Assembly (NCBI RefSeq): GCF_006716085.1
Contig: NZ_VFON01000001.1
Location: 2,728,001 to 2,792,000 of the forward strand
Length of the DNA stretch: 64,000 bases
Direction: 5' to 3'
Origin: Leucobacter komagatae
Lineage (GTDB): Bacteria; Actinomycetota; Actinomycetes; Actinomycetales; Microbacteriaceae
A model generated the notes under the pieces. The model was not told the origin of the DNA. It did not search any database and was given only the letters and a program-made list of their open reading frames with translations. Shown in pieces: positions 17,057 to 26,136 of this stretch (position 1 is its first letter; each line of letters opens with the position of its first letter). A program made the position numbers and the translations under genes.

Positions 17057-20000
17057 GTGCGCGCAAAGAAATTGGGGGAAATAAGGTTGGGGAAGCCTCG
17101 CAATAGGGGGATTGCGACGGGCGCGCTCTTATTGAGCGCGCTCGTCGGAATCGTCATGCCGCTCGCGGATACCGGAATCGCTTCGGCGCAGGCCGTCGAG
17201 CGGACTCTGGCGACGCCGGAAACGAACGCTGCCGAGCAGCCGAGCGACGCTCAGGAAGAGACGGCGCCAGCCGCTCCGGATGAGACGACAGAACAGACGG
17301 AGGGCGGGGCGACGACGCCGACGCCCGACGAAGACACGAACGTTGCTGAGCCCGAGGCTGCTCAGCCCGCTCAGCCCGCTCAGCCGCGCGCGCAGGCGGC
17401 GCCGCTCGCTGCCCCGACGGGCCCAACCCTGAAGTGGTCGATTACTGATGCCAATGGCGCGCCCGTTAAGGGCGCGACGGCAACCCTGCAGGGGCCGGCA
17501 ACCCGGGGTGGCTTCTACGATGCAGCATGGCCGACCTCATACGAGGTGGCTGACTGTGTCGGTACCTGCGGGCCAAACTCGATGGACCAAGACCCCCGAG
17601 CCGGCTACTTCGCGGTTGACCGCACTGTGGTCGGCAACCGTACCACCATGCTGACGAGTACGATCTACAACCAGCGCTTCCGCGTGCAGCCGAGCCAGCA
17701 TCCGGCAGGAACCTCCTGGGACAGCAGCAAATGGATCGAGATTCCCGGTAGCAGCACCTTCAACTGGCCGCACGTCCCCGCTCAGAATCCGTGGGGATCT
17801 GACTCGTACGATTTCGGTTCCCTAAAGCTTGGGAAGTCGGCGCTCGAGTGCGTCGCCGGTACGTTCTACTCGATCTCGCAGGAGGGCCAGCTGAAGCGGG
17901 TCGACGCCAATGTCGACAACGAGACGGCCGTTGTTAAGGACATTGGATCCCCCGCACTCACGGTGAACGGTCAGTCGTTCAACGGCTTGGCGGTCGGCCT
18001 CAAGGGTGAAGCCGTGTTTGCGTACGAGCGCAAAACCATGCCCGCGTCCGTCTATCAGTACGACACCGCCAAACAGAACTGGGTCGATCGCAAGATCCAG
18101 ATCTCGCTCTCGAACCTGACTGTGCTGAAAAACCTGCAGCTCATCGGCGGTGCGCTCGACAATGAGGGAACCTACTGGGTCGGCGGATTTGTCAAAGAAG
18201 GAAATTCCACTAAAGGCAACTTCCAACTCTGGGCACTCCCAAAAAATGGCACCAAAATGGAGCTGCGCGGGCAGCTCAACATCAGAGCGCTTGAGAGGAG
18301 CTACATCGACAACGGCAACGGAGACTTCGCCTTCGATAACGAGGGCAACCTCTTCCTCATCCGTGGAGTGAGCAACGGTAGAGGCCTCGCTGTGTTCAGC
18401 GCGAAGGCCGCCGACCTTGCCAACGGGCGAGGCACTGAGCTCGTGAAGGCCTCAACTGTCTTCGCGCAGAACACTGTCAGCCCGTTCTCGGGAGTGAACG
18501 GCATTGCCTATGACGCAGCCGGTCGGCTCTTTGTAGGAGGCTCGGCTGGGCTTGGCTATCTCGACCTCCCCCTGACGGGCGAAGCGCCAGGTGAGTTCCG
18601 TTTTCCCCAGGGGAATGACTCCTGGAGCACTACCGACCTCGCGTCTTGCAGTTTCCCTCCGACCGTAAAGGTGCAGAAGGAACTGCCCGACGGTCGTGCG
18701 TTCGCGTCAGATCAGTTCACGCTCGAATTGAAGACCGGAAACAGCCTGCTTGGCAGCGCGACGACCACCGGCTCAAGCGACGGGTTGCAGGCAGACGCGA
18801 TCGAGCCTGTTCCTGTCGCCATTGGATCGACTCTCACCATTCAAGAGAAGCCCGGCAGCAGCTCCACCAAGCTTGCGAACTACTCCTCTAGTTGGGAGTG
18901 CGCACTCGGATCTAAGGTGCTGTGGAGCGCGAAATCTACAACCGGCAGCTTCACGATGCCGGCCGATGCGGCAGGAAAAGAGATTACCTGCACGTTCAGA
19001 AACTCGCTGATGCAGGTCAGCAAGACCGCGAATGTTGCGTCGGGAACGCCTGTCGACGCGGGCACTATCGTGCAGTACACGCTGACGTTCGACAATAGCC
19101 AGGGCGCGTCTGCCGTCGCCGTGAGCTACCGCGACTTCATGGCCGACGTTCTCGATGACGCCTATTTTGTTCGGGCGGACGGTACTGAGACGAAGACCCC
19201 TATTTTTACGATCAAGGGTGGGGTCACTGTCGACTGGGACGCGACGAACCGGTGGTTGACGCTCGGGGGCTCCATCGCTGCAGGCGGGAAGGGAACTGTC
19301 ACCGTTGCGGTGAAGGTTCGCGAGAACAGCGACAACGCAGATCAGCGCCAGACCGAGATGGCCCCGGAGGGCTTCTTCCTGAGGAACAAGCTTGCCCGCG
19401 GTACCTCGGACGCGCCGCCGAAGACCTGTTCGCCAGGCCTCTGCGTCGAGCATCCGATCGACTCCTGGACCGTCGCGAAGGATTCGCTCCCCGCTGACAC
19501 TGCGCGCCTGCACAAGGGCGGCAACGTCCATTACAAGGTGACCGCGACGAAGACGAATGCCGAGACCGCGCTCAATGGCCTGGTGCTGCAGGACGACCTT
19601 ACCCACGTCTTCAAGTCCGCTGGTTGGGCGCCCGAGGCTGCAGTGCCGGGGGGCGCTCAGGCCAAGGGCGTGTACCTCTTCAATAGCGAAGGCCGCACGA
19701 TCGATCTGAACGGCCAGCCGAACACCGGCAGCAAGGAGGTGCTCCGAGCCGTTCGCGACGTGGCTGCGCCGACACAGGTGAACGTTGCCCCGAGCGGTGC
19801 ACCCGCAGACATGCGGTGGATCGTGACCTCGGGCGCGCCACTTGACCTGCCCAAGGAAGCAGTGCGCGCCGAGATGTGGTTCGCGGTGCAGGCCGCGGAA
19901 TCCCCGGTCGGCATTCCCGCTGCAAGCACCTGGGAAGGCCAGGGGAACACTCCGACCACCGGCTGGAAGTTCGTGAACTACGCCACCGGCATGGCGAAGT

Positions 20001-21040
20001 CTGGCTCTGGCGCGACAGCGAAGGACTTCGCGCCGAACGCCTGTGTGACCGGCAAGAACGTGCCGAACACGGCGTTCGCGCCGAATAGCGCGCAGCCAGT
20101 CGACGTGAACTTCCCTGAGCAGTGCCGCGTGCAGCACGAGCTCAGCCAGAACTACTTCACGATCCGTAAGGATGCCGGCGGGGCCGGCGTCCAGGCACTC
20201 GCCGACGACAAGGCGTGGGATCCGGATCCGACGGGCCTCTGGAACATGATCGGCCACGAGTTCGAGGTGCGCGACAACGACAAGGCGACGGGCAAGGCGA
20301 CGTCGTACCCGTCGGTGCAGCTCTGCCGCACGGACTACGACCCCGAGCAGGGGTGGCGGGGCGAGTGGATCTCGCCGGCAAATGCTGGTGACAAGAGCCG
20401 CTGGGACTTCAGCACCGAGAACTCCGCAACCGCGAAGAAGATTCTGGACTGGAATAACGCGCACCCCGACGAAGCCGATCAGCTGCCGGTGTGCGGCACG
20501 CTCTACGAAATCTCCGACGGCGGGCAGAAGGGCCGGTGGCGCTCTGAGAACCTGAACGCCGGCGACTACTGGCTCGTCGAGACGAAGGCGCCGAACGCGC
20601 AGACCGACGTGACCGCAGAGAAGACGCGTCCCGTTCCCGGCGTGCAGAAGCTTGCGCAGCCGGTGCCGTTCAAGATCTGGCCTGAGGAAGACGGAACTTC
20701 GCTCGGCGGGCCCGCGATGCAGGGCCGCGGGCAGCTCGATGTCGGCAATGGCAGCGGGAAGTACCTTGACCGGTGCAACCCAGGTCAGCAGAAGCCGGGT
20801 GGCGAGTTTGAGCCGGGCGGCACGATTGCCGAGCGGCCCACCGCCTGCGTGAACCCGACCGGCTACCTCATGCTCGTGAAAGACCCGGCACCGGTTCCGC
20901 TCCCGCTGACCGGCGGGCAGTGGCTGCCAATGGTGCTGGGCGGTGGAGCCGCGGTGCTCATCGTCGCACTCGCCGGAGCCCTCTGGTGGCGCCGCCGCGG
21001 CACGAACCCCTCCGCTCCCATCGGGCGGCACGGAGCCTAA
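17057..21040 (+). CDS. Large LPLTG-anchored surface adhesin / pilus tip-type protein
   Basis: 1327 residues, secreted and wall- or pilus-linked. A signal peptide occupies ~1-45 (hydrophobic ATGALLLSALVGIVMPL, cleaved after SAQA), then a Glu/Thr/Pro-rich linker to ~115. Residues ~250-510 resemble a beta-propeller-like DUF6923 region; ~540-650 is Ig-like; ~655-760 and ~800-930 resemble DUF11-type repeats; ~1030-1190 is a SpaA-like domain with E-box YWLVETKAP. The sorting signal LPLTG (1282-1286) is followed by a TM segment and WWRRRG. No von Willebrand A domain, unlike SpaC. The GTG at 17057 lacks a clear Shine-Dalgarno; TTG eleven codons in is an alternative. First gene of the pilus operon. 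Confidence 0.85.
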   Translation: MRAKKLGEIRLGKPRNRGIATGALLLSALVGIVMPLADTGIASAQAVERTLATPETNAAEQPSDAQEETAPAAPDETTEQTEGGATTPTPDEDTNVAEPEAAQPAQPAQPRAQAAPLAAPTGPTLKWSITDANGAPVKGATATLQGPATRGGFYDAAWPTSYEVADCVGTCGPNSMDQDPRAGYFAVDRTVVGNRTTMLTSTIYNQRFRVQPSQHPAGTSWDSSKWIEIPGSSTFNWPHVPAQNPWGSDSYDFGSLKLGKSALECVAGTFYSISQEGQLKRVDANVDNETAVVKDIGSPALTVNGQSFNGLAVGLKGEAVFAYERKTMPASVYQYDTAKQNWVDRKIQISLSNLTVLKNLQLIGGALDNEGTYWVGGFVKEGNSTKGNFQLWALPKNGTKMELRGQLNIRALERSYIDNGNGDFAFDNEGNLFLIRGVSNGRGLAVFSAKAADLANGRGTELVKASTVFAQNTVSPFSGVNGIAYDAAGRLFVGGSAGLGYLDLPLTGEAPGEFRFPQGNDSWSTTDLASCSFPPTVKVQKELPDGRAFASDQFTLELKTGNSLLGSATTTGSSDGLQADAIEPVPVAIGSTLTIQEKPGSSSTKLANYSSSWECALGSKVLWSAKSTTGSFTMPADAAGKEITCTFRNSLMQVSKTANVASGTPVDAGTIVQYTLTFDNSQGASAVAVSYRDFMADVLDDAYFVRADGTETKTPIFTIKGGVTVDWDATNRWLTLGGSIAAGGKGTVTVAVKVRENSDNADQRQTEMAPEGFFLRNKLARGTSDAPPKTCSPGLCVEHPIDSWTVAKDSLPADTARLHKGGNVHYKVTATKTNAETALNGLVLQDDLTHVFKSAGWAPEAAVPGGAQAKGVYLFNSEGRTIDLNGQPNTGSKEVLRAVRDVAAPTQVNVAPSGAPADMRWIVTSGAPLDLPKEAVRAEMWFAVQAAESPVGIPAASTWEGQGNTPTTGWKFVNYATGMAKSGSGATAKDFAPNACVTGKNVPNTAFAPNSAQPVDVNFPEQCRVQHELSQNYFTIRKDAGGAGVQALADDKAWDPDPTGLWNMIGHEFEVRDNDKATGKATSYPSVQLCRTDYDPEQGWRGEWISPANAGDKSRWDFSTENSATAKKILDWNNAHPDEADQLPVCGTLYEISDGGQKGRWRSENLNAGDYWLVETKAPNAQTDVTAEKTRPVPGVQKLAQPVPFKIWPEEDGTSLGGPAMQGRGQLDVGNGSGKYLDRCNPGQQKPGGEFEPGGTIAERPTACVNPTGYLMLVKDPAPVPLPLTGGQWLPMVLGGGAAVLIVALAGALWWRRRGTNPSAPIGRHGA

Positions 21041-21056
21041 CCGCTCCCACACAGAC

Positions 21057-21078
21057 ACTCCGAACTCGGGGGCGGAGT
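21057..21078 (+). other. Small hairpin between adhesin and major pilin
   Basis: ACTCCG (21057-21062) pairs with CGGAGT (21073-21078). No T-run follows. It lies 17 bp past the adhesin stop and could influence the relative expression of adhesin and major pilin. Confidence 0.4.
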
Positions 21079-21126
21079 AATCACCCCCAGCACTATCAAC
21101 ACCATCGTTTTCGAGAAGGGGAAACA

Positions 21127-22650
21127 ATGTTGAACACCAAGAAGCGAGGCCTCCTCGCAAGCGCCGGTGCGCTCGTGACGGCTGTCGCGCTCGCATTCGG
21201 CGGCGCCGCAGCCGCTCAGGCCGCGCCGGTTGACACCATGCCCGAGACCTCGGGCCTCGTCATCACAAAGCTCGAGCAGCCCGCCGACAACGGCGCCGCG
21301 GCGACCGGTCTCGAGCAGACCGGCCTGAGCGCGAAGCCGATCGAGGGCGTCACGTTCGAGGCGTACAAGGTTCCGCTCACAAAGAACCCAATGAGCAACG
21401 AGGGCCAGCAGGAGATCGCTGGCACGACCCTCGCGGCTGCGAAGACCGCTGTGGCCTCGAAGACCGCAGACCGTAGCGGCGTGACTGACGCTGCGGGCGT
21501 CGTTCGCTGGGAAGGCGCGCAGGCGCTTGACGCGGGCCTTTGGCTCGTTCGCGAGACGAACACCCCCGCGGGCGTTGTCGCCGCGGGTGACTTCCTCGTC
21601 GCCGCTCCGCTGACTCACCCGACTGACCTCAACAAGTGGCTCGACACGATCTACGTGTACCCGAAGAACCACACCGTCGCGGGCTCGAAGACCGTCGAGA
21701 ACGCCGCAGACCTCAAGGTCGGCGACACCGTTACCTGGACGATCACCGTCGACAACCCGAGCCCGCGCGACAACGCGACCGGTGAGTACACCGCTGCCGA
21801 CAAGCTGCAGATCATCGACGTGCTCGACGACGCGTTCCTCAAGACCGCAGCTGACGGCTCAGGCGTGAAGGCGACCGCACCCGCAGGGCTCGCATTTGGC
21901 GAGGACTACACCGTCACCGTTGCTGCGGCTGGTGGCAAGAGCACCGTGACGATCGACTTCACCGCAAAGGGCCTCGCGAAGGTTGCTGCGGCGAAGACGG
22001 CCGACGTTGTACTGACCCTCGACACCGTGGTGACGCAGCCCGGCGAGATCAAGAACGTCGCGCACTTCTTCTCCTCGAAGGCTCAGACCACTCCCAAGGA
22101 GATCCCTGGCACCGAGGTCAAGTACGGCAACTACGCACTCATCAAGAAGAGCGAGGGCGCGCCGAAGGATAAGACGGCGAACCTCGCTGGCGCTGAGTTC
22201 ATGGTGTTCGCGTCGGCTGACGATGCACGCGCCGCAGTAAACGGCGATAAGGACGCGCTTGCAAAGGCTCTGAAGCCGGCAGCAGGCTCCCACACGGACG
22301 GCGTGTGGACGACCAACGCCGACGGCCGCGTTGACATCACCGGCCTGCGCTACAGCAACTTCGCCAACGGCAAGCCCGTCGCTGAGGGCCAGGCTGGCTA
22401 CCAGGCCTACTGGCTTGTCGAGACGAAGGCGCTGAAGGATCACCAGCTGCTCGCTGAGCCCGTGAAGTTCGAGGTCACCAAGGAGTCTGCAACGCAGACG
22501 ACCCAGACGATCGTGAACCAGTACGACCGCGGTGGCTTCGTGCTTCCCCTCACCGGTGGCACCGGCACGATCATGCTCACCGTTGCAGGCATCGCGCTGC
22601 TCGCCGTCGTGCTCATCGTCGCACGCCGTCGTCAGCACGCTGCGGAGTAA
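21127..22650 (+). CDS. Major pilin, SpaA-type, LPLTG
   Basis: 507 residues. Signal peptide ~1-34 ending AAAAQAAP. The pilin motif IYVYPKN has its linking lysine at about K180, the residue sortase C uses to polymerise subunits. FSNFANGKP and the E-box YWLVETKALKDHQ in the third domain support isopeptide-forming Cna-B/SpaA domains. Sorting signal LPLTG at 473-477, then TM and ARRRQHAAE. The ATG at 21127 is preceded by GAGAAGGGG. It directly precedes a class C sortase (51 bp). Probably forms the pilus shaft, the most abundant product of the island. Confidence 0.93.
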   Translation: MLNTKKRGLLASAGALVTAVALAFGGAAAAQAAPVDTMPETSGLVITKLEQPADNGAAATGLEQTGLSAKPIEGVTFEAYKVPLTKNPMSNEGQQEIAGTTLAAAKTAVASKTADRSGVTDAAGVVRWEGAQALDAGLWLVRETNTPAGVVAAGDFLVAAPLTHPTDLNKWLDTIYVYPKNHTVAGSKTVENAADLKVGDTVTWTITVDNPSPRDNATGEYTAADKLQIIDVLDDAFLKTAADGSGVKATAPAGLAFGEDYTVTVAAAGGKSTVTIDFTAKGLAKVAAAKTADVVLTLDTVVTQPGEIKNVAHFFSSKAQTTPKEIPGTEVKYGNYALIKKSEGAPKDKTANLAGAEFMVFASADDARAAVNGDKDALAKALKPAAGSHTDGVWTTNADGRVDITGLRYSNFANGKPVAEGQAGYQAYWLVETKALKDHQLLAEPVKFEVTKESATQTTQTIVNQYDRGGFVLPLTGGTGTIMLTVAGIALLAVVLIVARRRQHAAE

Positions 22651-22700
22651 CCCCTTCCCCTCGCAGGAAGACGATAGGTAGATGGGAAAGGAGGTGTCCG

Positions 22701-23675
22701 ATGGCTCACGCACTCGTGCTTGATACGCCGGGCACCTCCCGGCCCCCACGGAACCGCCAGCGCCCGGGGCGCCGGGGGCTCGCAGTGCCTGTCGTGCTCC
22801 AGGTTGTCGCGATGATCGGGATCGGCGCGCTGGTGTACCCGGCCGCAGCCGACTGGTTCGCGACGCTCTCGCACAACGCCGAGCGATCCGGCTATGTGCG
22901 CACCGTCGAGGGACTGAGCGAGGAGCAGCGCGCTGATGGCCTCGCCGCCGCGCGCGACTACAACGCAAACCTGCCCGATGGCGCCCTCGTGGATCCCTAT
23001 TCCGCCGACGGCGACCCCGTCGCGGAGGCGGCCGACGAGGCCGCGTACCGCGCGTACGAGAACGTGCTGCGCGCGAGCGACAGCGGAGTGATCGGCGAGG
23101 TCGTGTACCCCCGCCTGAACATCGGGCTCCCGCTCTATCACGGCGCCGGCGATGAGGCGATCTCTCGCGGCGTCGGGCACCTGTACGGCTCTTCGCTGCC
23201 CGTCGGCGGCGAGTCGACGCACTCCGTGCTCACCTCGCACTCCGGGCTCGTTCACGCGGCCCTCTTCACGAAGTTGCCGCAGGCGAAGGTCGGCGATGTC
23301 TTCGAGATTCGCGTGCTTGGCGAGTCACGCTACTACGAGGTTGACGGTCTCGAGACCGTTGAACCCTTCGTGACCGATTCCCTCGACGTCGTTCCCGGCG
23401 AGGACAGGGTCACGCTCTTTACTTGCACCCCAATCGGGGTGAACAGCCACCGCTTCCTTGTGCACGGCGTGCGCGTTCCCGCTCCTGAGGGCGCGGGCGA
23501 CATGGCGGTGGCGGGGGACGGCCTCACCGCCGGGTTCCCCTGGTGGGCGCTCGCGTTTGTGGGCGGATCGGGCGCTGTCGCCTATCTGCTCTTCGCGCCC
23601 CGCCGCCGAGCGGCGTCCGGAGCACGATCTGGCGCTACGATCAACACCGATACCGACGAGAAGAGGATGTCATGA
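22701..23675 (+). CDS. srtC: Class C sortase (pilin polymerase) 1
   Basis: 324 residues. Catalytic His180 in LTSHSGL, Cys242 in TCTPIGVNSHR, Arg251. A class C lid motif DPY is visible in ALVDPYSADGD before the catalytic barrel, and YGSSLPVGGESTHSVL is typical. An N-terminal TM (~33-52) and a C-terminal TM (~270-290) anchor it. The ATG at 22701 follows a near-perfect AAAGGAGGTG, predicting strong translation. It links pilin lysine to the Thr of LPLTG. Its stop overlaps the next pilin start (ATGA), so expression is coupled. Confidence 0.95.
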   Translation: MAHALVLDTPGTSRPPRNRQRPGRRGLAVPVVLQVVAMIGIGALVYPAAADWFATLSHNAERSGYVRTVEGLSEEQRADGLAAARDYNANLPDGALVDPYSADGDPVAEAADEAAYRAYENVLRASDSGVIGEVVYPRLNIGLPLYHGAGDEAISRGVGHLYGSSLPVGGESTHSVLTSHSGLVHAALFTKLPQAKVGDVFEIRVLGESRYYEVDGLETVEPFVTDSLDVVPGEDRVTLFTCTPIGVNSHRFLVHGVRVPAPEGAGDMAVAGDGLTAGFPWWALAFVGGSGAVAYLLFAPRRRAASGARSGATINTDTDEKRMS

Positions 23676-25141
23676 CGGCAACGCGCACGAATGGCGCTGG
23701 CCGCGCCCCCCGGGGCGGCGCCGCGGCCGCTCTGCTCGCGACCCTCTCGCTCGTTTTGGGAATTGGGATCGCGACACCCGCGCACGCGGTGGATCTTGTG
23801 CTGCCGGAGGGCCCGAAGACGCTCGTGGTGCACCCGGGCGTCGAACCCGAACCCTCAGACCAGCCGGGGACGGGCCTGCCGCCCGCGCCGGGTGGGGAAA
23901 CCGGCGTCGCCGGCCACACCTTTGAGGTCAAGCGAGTGCCCGGGCTGAAGCTCGAGCGCACCGTCGATTGGAACCGCGCCGTCGACATGACCCCCGCCGA
24001 CGCGGCGCCGCTTGTTGCGAATGAGCCCGTCGCTGCCGAGGGCGTAGCCGCGGCCGATAACAGCGTGGTATTCAGCGGGCTGAAGACGGGGCTCTACCTC
24101 GTCACCGAGACGGCCGCGCCCGCGGGCTCGATCCGCTCCGTCCCGTTCCTCGTCGTGCTGCCGCTGCCGCACCCGACCAAGTCGGGGGAGTGGCTCTCGA
24201 CGGTGCACGTGTACCCGAAGACGGCGTCGGTAATGACGAAGCTTGGCGTGCGCGACGCAGACGCTGTGACGTGCGGCGACCCCGTTGTGTGGGCGGCGGT
24301 AAACGCCATCCCCGCCGTGAAGAGTCTTGCGAGCTACCGCGTGCAGCATGTGCTCGCCGACGGCGTGAAGCTCAGCGGCACCCCGGAAGATACCGTCGTG
24401 AAGATCTCCGGGCAGCCTGACCTCACCCCGGGCGACGACTACACGGTCACCGAAACGACAGTCGACGGGCGCACGGCGCTCGAGACCTCGTTCACCGAGG
24501 CTGGGATCGCGAAACTCCTCGTGAACCCCTCAGCCGGCGTGCTTATCTCGTTCACGAGCTCGGTGAGCGCGCCGGGCGAGTACACGAACGAGGTGCGGCT
24601 CTACGCGGGGAACGCGGGCGTCGTGACCGACACCGCGACAACAAAGTTTGGCCCGCTCCGCATCCTCGTGCACGAGAAGGGGCACCCGAACAACCTCATC
24701 AAGGGTGCCGACTTCCGGCTCTACACGAGCGAGGCCGACGCGCGCGCCTCGAAACGTCCGGTCACTATCGAGGGTGGCGCCGACCTCCGCACCTCGGCAG
24801 ATGGCCTCATCACGGTTCCGTGCCTGCGCTACTCGGGCTTCGCCAACGGTCTCGACCGCGAGCCGGGCAGCAAGCTCTTCCGCGACTACTTCGCGAAGCC
24901 TGTCTCGTACCCCGCGGGGTGGACTGGCGAAGACGTCATCCTGCGCGGCTCCGTTGAGTCTGCGACTGAGCCCGAGACGCTGCGCGCTGTCGTGTGGAAG
25001 GCCTCGCCCGTGATCCCGCCCGTCCCCGGCCTCTCAGAGACCGGCGGGAAGGTTGCGGCGGCGGCGCTCCTCGGCGGCGTGCTGCTCGCCGTCGGCATAG
25101 TCGTGGTCGCCCGCAGGCGCCGCGAGCCGCGGGAGAACTAG
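23672..25141 (+). CDS. Minor/basal pilin with variant LSETG sorting signal
   Basis: 489 residues. Signal peptide ~1-35 ending ATPAHA. VHVYPKTAS carries a pilin-motif lysine at about K183. LYLVTETAAPAG resembles the E-box of Cna-B domains, and YTNEVRLYAGNAG another domain edge. The C-terminal signal is LSETG (454-458) rather than LPxTG, then a TM segment and RRRREPREN. The ATG at 23672 overlaps the first sortase stop by 4 bp. Size and place between two sortases fit a basal or accessory pilin (SpaB-like), whose altered signal may direct it to the second sortase or to housekeeping anchoring. That role is inference. Confidence 0.85.
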   Translation: MTATRTNGAGRAPRGGAAAALLATLSLVLGIGIATPAHAVDLVLPEGPKTLVVHPGVEPEPSDQPGTGLPPAPGGETGVAGHTFEVKRVPGLKLERTVDWNRAVDMTPADAAPLVANEPVAAEGVAAADNSVVFSGLKTGLYLVTETAAPAGSIRSVPFLVVLPLPHPTKSGEWLSTVHVYPKTASVMTKLGVRDADAVTCGDPVVWAAVNAIPAVKSLASYRVQHVLADGVKLSGTPEDTVVKISGQPDLTPGDDYTVTETTVDGRTALETSFTEAGIAKLLVNPSAGVLISFTSSVSAPGEYTNEVRLYAGNAGVVTDTATTKFGPLRILVHEKGHPNNLIKGADFRLYTSEADARASKRPVTIEGGADLRTSADGLITVPCLRYSGFANGLDREPGSKLFRDYFAKPVSYPAGWTGEDVILRGSVESATEPETLRAVVWKASPVIPPVPGLSETGGKVAAAALLGGVLLAVGIVVVARRRREPREN

Positions 25142-25143
25142 CG

Positions 25144-26085
25144 ATGAGCGATCCTGCTTCGGTGTCCGTGGAGCCAGCTGCGGAGGAGGGCGCGGCGCCC
25201 ACCGCGCCCCGGCGGAAGCGCCGCACGAGGGGTCAGCTCACCCTGAACATCGTGCTGCAGGCCGTCGCGATGGTGGCGATCGGCCTGCTCGTCTACCCCG
25301 ACGCCGCCTCCTGGGTCGCCCGCATCGGGCACAACGCCGAGATCTCGGGCTACGTGAAGCAGGTCGAGGGCACGGACCCCGCCGAGCGCCAGCGCATCCT
25401 CGACGCGGCGTACGCCTACAACGACAAGCTCGAGCCAGGCCCGCTCACCGACCCATATATTTCGGTGAACGAAGATGAGGCGATGCGCAGCGACCTGTAC
25501 GTGGCATACGAGGAGATGCTGCGGGTGAGCGGCACAGACGCGATTGGCACGATCAACTACCCGAGACTCGACATCGCTCTGCCCGCCTACCACGGCACCT
25601 CTGACAGCGTGATTTCGAAGGGCGCCGGGCACATGTACGGCACCTCGCTGCCGATCGGTGGCCCGTCAACCCGGTCGGTGCTCACCGCGCACTCTGGCCT
25701 GCCACACTCCAAGCTCTTCACGAAGTTGCCTCAGGCCAAGGTCGGCGACACGTTCCGGATCAGTGTGCTCGGCGAAGACCACCACTATCGCGTCGAGAAG
25801 ACCGAGACTGTACTACCAAACGAGACAGGCTCGCTTGAGATTCGTGAGGGCGAAGACTGGGTGACGTTGTTCACCTGCACGCCCATTGGCGTGAACAGTC
25901 ACCGCTTCATGGTGCACGCGGTGCGGCTGCCCGACTCCGAAGCACCCCGCAACGAGACACTCGGCGGCGACGGCGTGCAGCTGGGGTTCCCGTGGTGGGC
26001 CGCCTGGTTCGTCGGGGGTTCGGGAGCGGTCGCGTGGTTCCTGTTTGCGCCGCCGAAAAAGAAACGCGCACCGAAAGCGCCGTAA
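25144..26085 (+). CDS. srtC: Class C sortase (pilin polymerase) 2
   Basis: 313 residues, clearly paralogous to the first sortase: FTKLPQAKVGD and FTCTPIGVNSHRF are shared almost word for word. Catalytic His183 (LTAHSGL), Cys245 and Arg254, lid motif DPY in PLTDPYISVN. N-terminal TM ~39-57 and C-terminal TM ~280-298. ATG 25144 begins 2 bp after the preceding pilin stop. The tandem pair most likely arose by duplication of a pilin-sortase unit and may process the two pilins separately. Confidence 0.94.
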   Translation: MSDPASVSVEPAAEEGAAPTAPRRKRRTRGQLTLNIVLQAVAMVAIGLLVYPDAASWVARIGHNAEISGYVKQVEGTDPAERQRILDAAYAYNDKLEPGPLTDPYISVNEDEAMRSDLYVAYEEMLRVSGTDAIGTINYPRLDIALPAYHGTSDSVISKGAGHMYGTSLPIGGPSTRSVLTAHSGLPHSKLFTKLPQAKVGDTFRISVLGEDHHYRVEKTETVLPNETGSLEIREGEDWVTLFTCTPIGVNSHRFMVHAVRLPDSEAPRNETLGGDGVQLGFPWWAAWFVGGSGAVAWFLFAPPKKKRAPKAP

Positions 26086-26136
26086 CTACCGCTCATATGT
26101 CGGCGAAATATTGGTTGTGAGTTACGCTCTGTGGGT

